Shown here piece after piece: positions 62,254 through 64,000 of a stretch of DNA of 64,000 bases. The first letter of the stretch is position 1; each line of letters begins with the position of its first letter. Source of the stretch: an uncultured Collinsella sp. (lineage in GTDB: Bacteria; Actinomycetota; Coriobacteriia; Coriobacteriales; Coriobacteriaceae). A model generated the notes under the pieces. That model was not told the origin of the DNA. It saw only the letters and a list, made by a program, of their open reading frames with translations, and made no database searches. A program made the position numbers and the translations under genes. Where the stretch lies: NCBI GenBank assembly GCA_902492235.1, contig CABUKS010000010.1:3939-67938 (forward strand), in the 5' to 3' direction.

Positions 62254-63144
62254 ATGGCAGAACAGACCAGCAAGGCCGATCGCGTCAAACTCAATCGCGA
62301 GCTCGCGCAGATGCTCAAGGGCGGCGTCATCATGGACGTTACCACGCCCGAGCAGGCACGCATCGCCGAGGAGGCAGGCGCCTGCGCCGTCATGGCTCTC
62401 GAGCGCATCCCGGCCGACATCCGTGCCGCAGGCGGCGTCTCGCGCATGAGCGACCCCAAGATGATCAAGGGCATCCAGGAGGCCGTCTCCATCCCCGTCA
62501 TGGCCAAGTGCCGCATCGGTCACATCGTCGAGGCGCAGGTCCTGCAGGCCATCGAGATCGACTACATCGATGAGTCCGAGGTTCTCTCCCCTGCCGATGA
62601 CGTCTATCACATCGACAAGACCCAGTTTGACGTGCCGTTTGTCTGCGGCGCCCGTGATCTGGGCGAGGCGCTGCGCCGTGTTGCCGAAGGCGCCACGATG
62701 ATTCGCACCAAGGGTGAGCCGGGTACGGGCGACGTCGTTCAGGCCGTGCGTCACATGCGCAAGATCCAAAAGCAGATCCGTGACGTTGTTGCCCTGCGCG
62801 ACGACGAGCTCTTTGAGGCAGCCAAGCAACTGCAGGTTCCGGTCGAGCTGGTGCGCGAGGTCCATGCCACGGGAAAGCTTCCCGTCGTGAACTTTGCCGC
62901 CGGCGGCGTAGCGACCCCCGCCGACGCCGCGCTGATGATGCAGCTGGGCGCCGAAGGCGTCTTTGTCGGCTCGGGCATCTTTAAGAGCGGCGACCCCGCC
63001 AAGCGCGCAGCCGCCATCGTCAAGGCCGTGGCAAACTTCACCGATGCCAAACTCATTGCCGAGCTTTCGGAGGACCTGGGCGAGGCCATGGTGGGCATCA
63101 ACGCCGACGAGATCGAAATCATCATGGAGGAGCGCGGACGCTAG
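62254..63144 (+). CDS. pdxS: Pyridoxal 5'-phosphate synthase subunit PdxS
   Basis: Builds PLP from ribose-5-phosphate, glyceraldehyde-3-phosphate and ammonia. The 296-residue TIM barrel is highly conserved: [52 protein letters not shown], and [23 protein letters not shown] at 62254 has GGGAG upstream; the open frame extends 14 codons further without one. It is followed 20 bp later by pdxT. Confidence 0.97.
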   Translation: MAEQTSKADRVKLNRELAQMLKGGVIMDVTTPEQARIAEEAGACAVMALERIPADIRAAGGVSRMSDPKMIKGIQEAVSIPVMAKCRIGHIVEAQVLQAIEIDYIDESEVLSPADDVYHIDKTQFDVPFVCGARDLGEALRRVAEGATMIRTKGEPGTGDVVQAVRHMRKIQKQIRDVVALRDDELFEAAKQLQVPVELVREVHATGKLPVVNFAAGGVATPADAALMMQLGAEGVFVGSGIFKSGDPAKRAAAIVKAVANFTDAKLIAELSEDLGEAMVGINADEIEIIMEERGR

Positions 63145-63164
63145 TCCGGCAGAAAGGATCGCAC

Positions 63165-63752
63165 ATGAGCGATTATGCAGACCAAACGGTCGCCGTGCTG
63201 GCGGTCCAAGGCGCATTTGCCGAGCACGAGGCAAGACTATCCGAGCTGGGCGCGCGCTGTATTGAGCTGAGGCAGGCGGCTGATTTGAAGCAGGACTTTG
63301 ACCGTCTGGTACTTCCCGGCGGAGAGTCTACCGTTCAAGGGAAGCTGCTTGATGAGTTGGGCATGCTCGAGGAGCTTCGCACCCGCATTGTTGAAGGCAT
63401 GCCCGTCCTGGGCACCTGCGCCGGCCTGATTCTGCTGGCTCACGACCTTGCCGCCCATGACGATAAGGGCACGCCGCGCCTGGCAACCATGGGTGTGCTC
63501 GTTGAGCGCAATGCCTACGGCAGGCAGCTCGGCAGCTTTCGAACCAAGGGGCAGCTAGCCGACATCGACGGTGAAGTGCCACTGACGTTTATCCGCGCGC
63601 CCCGCATCGTCGAGGTCCACGGCGACGCTGAGGCTCTAGCAGAAGTCGACGGCCGTATCGTCGCCGCCCGCCAAGGCAACCAGCTCGGCGTAACCTTCCA
63701 CCCCGAACTCGACGAAGACACCCGCCTCCACGAACTGTTCCTACAAATGTAG
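63165..63752 (+). CDS. pdxT: Pyridoxal 5'-phosphate synthase glutaminase subunit PdxT
   Basis: The glutamine amidotransferase that feeds ammonia to PdxS. The 195 residues carry LPGGESTVQGKLL, the nucleophile in LGTCAGLILLA, and the His-Glu pair in FHPEL. AAAGGATCGC precedes ATG. Last gene of the pdxST operon; two long palindromes follow. Confidence 0.96.
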   Translation: MSDYADQTVAVLAVQGAFAEHEARLSELGARCIELRQAADLKQDFDRLVLPGGESTVQGKLLDELGMLEELRTRIVEGMPVLGTCAGLILLAHDLAAHDDKGTPRLATMGVLVERNAYGRQLGSFRTKGQLADIDGEVPLTFIRAPRIVEVHGDAEALAEVDGRIVAARQGNQLGVTFHPELDEDTRLHELFLQM

Positions 63753-63775
63753 GCATCGAAATCAACAAACGAAAC

Positions 63776-63839
63776 GAGAGTGGATAATCTCCCACCTTGA
63801 GCATGAATATGGGCTCATACCGGGAGATTATCCACTCTC
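63776..63839. repeat. Perfect 18-bp palindrome after pdxT
   Basis: gagagtggataatctccc (63776-63793) and its exact complement (63822-63839); the 28-nt spacer can itself pair (tgagc / gctca). No U-tract follows directly. Confidence 0.85.
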
Positions 63840-63847
63840 ATGCTACG

Positions 63848-63903
63848 TAGTCGTTGGGGACGTTCTTAAATGACCAGTCAAACAAGAACGTCCCCAACGA
63901 CTA
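63848..63903. repeat. Perfect 20-bp palindrome after pdxT
   Basis: tagtcgttggggacgttctt (63848-63867) and its exact complement (63884-63903) around 16 nt, followed by tctttta, so it may also terminate pdxST transcription. Confidence 0.85.
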
Positions 63904-63907
63904 TCTT

Positions 63908-64000
63908 TTAGCAGGTCTGGATCATGGCAATGTCGATGTTTTGGCACCGACAGACACTATGACCCAATCCGAGGGCACTAAAAAGATAGGAGCCCCCGCT
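63908..64000 (-). CDS. Possible 3' end of a gene entering from beyond the window
   Basis: One minus-strand frame is open from the edge for 30 codons, ending CQNIDIAMIQTC and TAA. The codon use is plausible, and a converging gene here would explain the palindromes acting as terminators. No family can be recognised from so short a piece, and chance is a real alternative. Confidence 0.25.
   Translation of the reverse strand, partial: SGGSYLFSALGLGHSVCRCQNIDIAMIQTC

Noticed and set aside
1..64000. tRNA or rRNA genes, CRISPR arrays, prophage or insertion sequence
   Set aside because: No cloverleaf-like or rRNA sequence, no regularly spaced repeats with spacers, and no transposase, integrase or phage structural gene was seen.

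Overview
The window reads as chromosomal DNA of a high-GC Gram-positive anaerobe of the class Coriobacteriia, most likely Collinsella or a close relative. The pointers are high GC with strong G/C third positions, AGGAGG-type ribosome sites, GTG starts, a clade II single-chain PurL, Rel, PdxR-PdxST, and an anaerobe's toolkit (Etf-linked lactate-type dehydrogenase, rubrerythrin with an N-terminal rubredoxin). I could not run a search, so the genus is an inference. I see no tRNA, rRNA, CRISPR array, transposase or prophage gene.

Layout. 1-7.4 kb (minus): partial class II fructose-bisphosphate aldolase, an MBL hydrolase, bifunctional Rel, and a RecJ exonuclease fused to a RecQ-like helicase. 7.6-10.1 kb: a BASS transporter, then a GalT/HIT-like protein with CutC. 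10.4-15.3 kb (minus): a complete branched-chain amino-acid ABC operon, livK-H-M-G-F, followed by the decayed remnant of a second livK. 16-28.7 kb: homoserine dehydrogenase, an SDR tail fragment, a CPA2 antiporter, PurL, a DMT exporter, a membrane GGDEF enzyme, a KdgT permease, AzlCD and an HD hydrolase. 28.7-32.4 kb (minus): FAD oxidase, EtfB and ferredoxin-EtfA, the composition of an electron-confurcating lactate dehydrogenase. 32.7-35.9 kb: five small to medium genes of an uncharacterised locus, of which at least three encode exported proteins and one carries an LAQTG sorting signal.

36.8-42.4 kb holds the most system-like unit: a TerB_N/TerB_C protein, a BrxD-like (DUF2791) P-loop ATPase and an Lhr/BrxHI-like helicase in one tight operon. 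42.5-49 kb: a membrane-anchored spermidine-synthase-like protein, bacterial Elp3, an XRE/DUF4097 pair, a Trm9-like methyltransferase and TrmB; Elp3 and the Trm9-like enzyme may cooperate on tRNA wobble uridine. 49.4-55.2 kb: a Ski2-like helicase, a DUF2130 coiled-coil protein, and a HIRAN, 59-aa and metallophosphoesterase cluster. 55.3-55.5 kb carries a 27-residue hydrophobic peptide gene with features of a type I toxin, including long-range 5'-3' complementarity. 55.6-59 kb: aldehyde and alcohol dehydrogenases, then rubrerythrin. 59.2-63.8 kb: an endonuclease-like gene between two copies of a dispersed element, then pdxR divergent from pdxS-pdxT.

Two kinds of non-coding repeat stand out. One is a roughly 121-bp element, present three times, with inverted ends that carry stop codons in all three frames; two copies supply the stop codons of neighbouring genes. 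The other is a set of long, near-perfect palindromes (12-22 bp arms), each different in sequence, placed just after genes.
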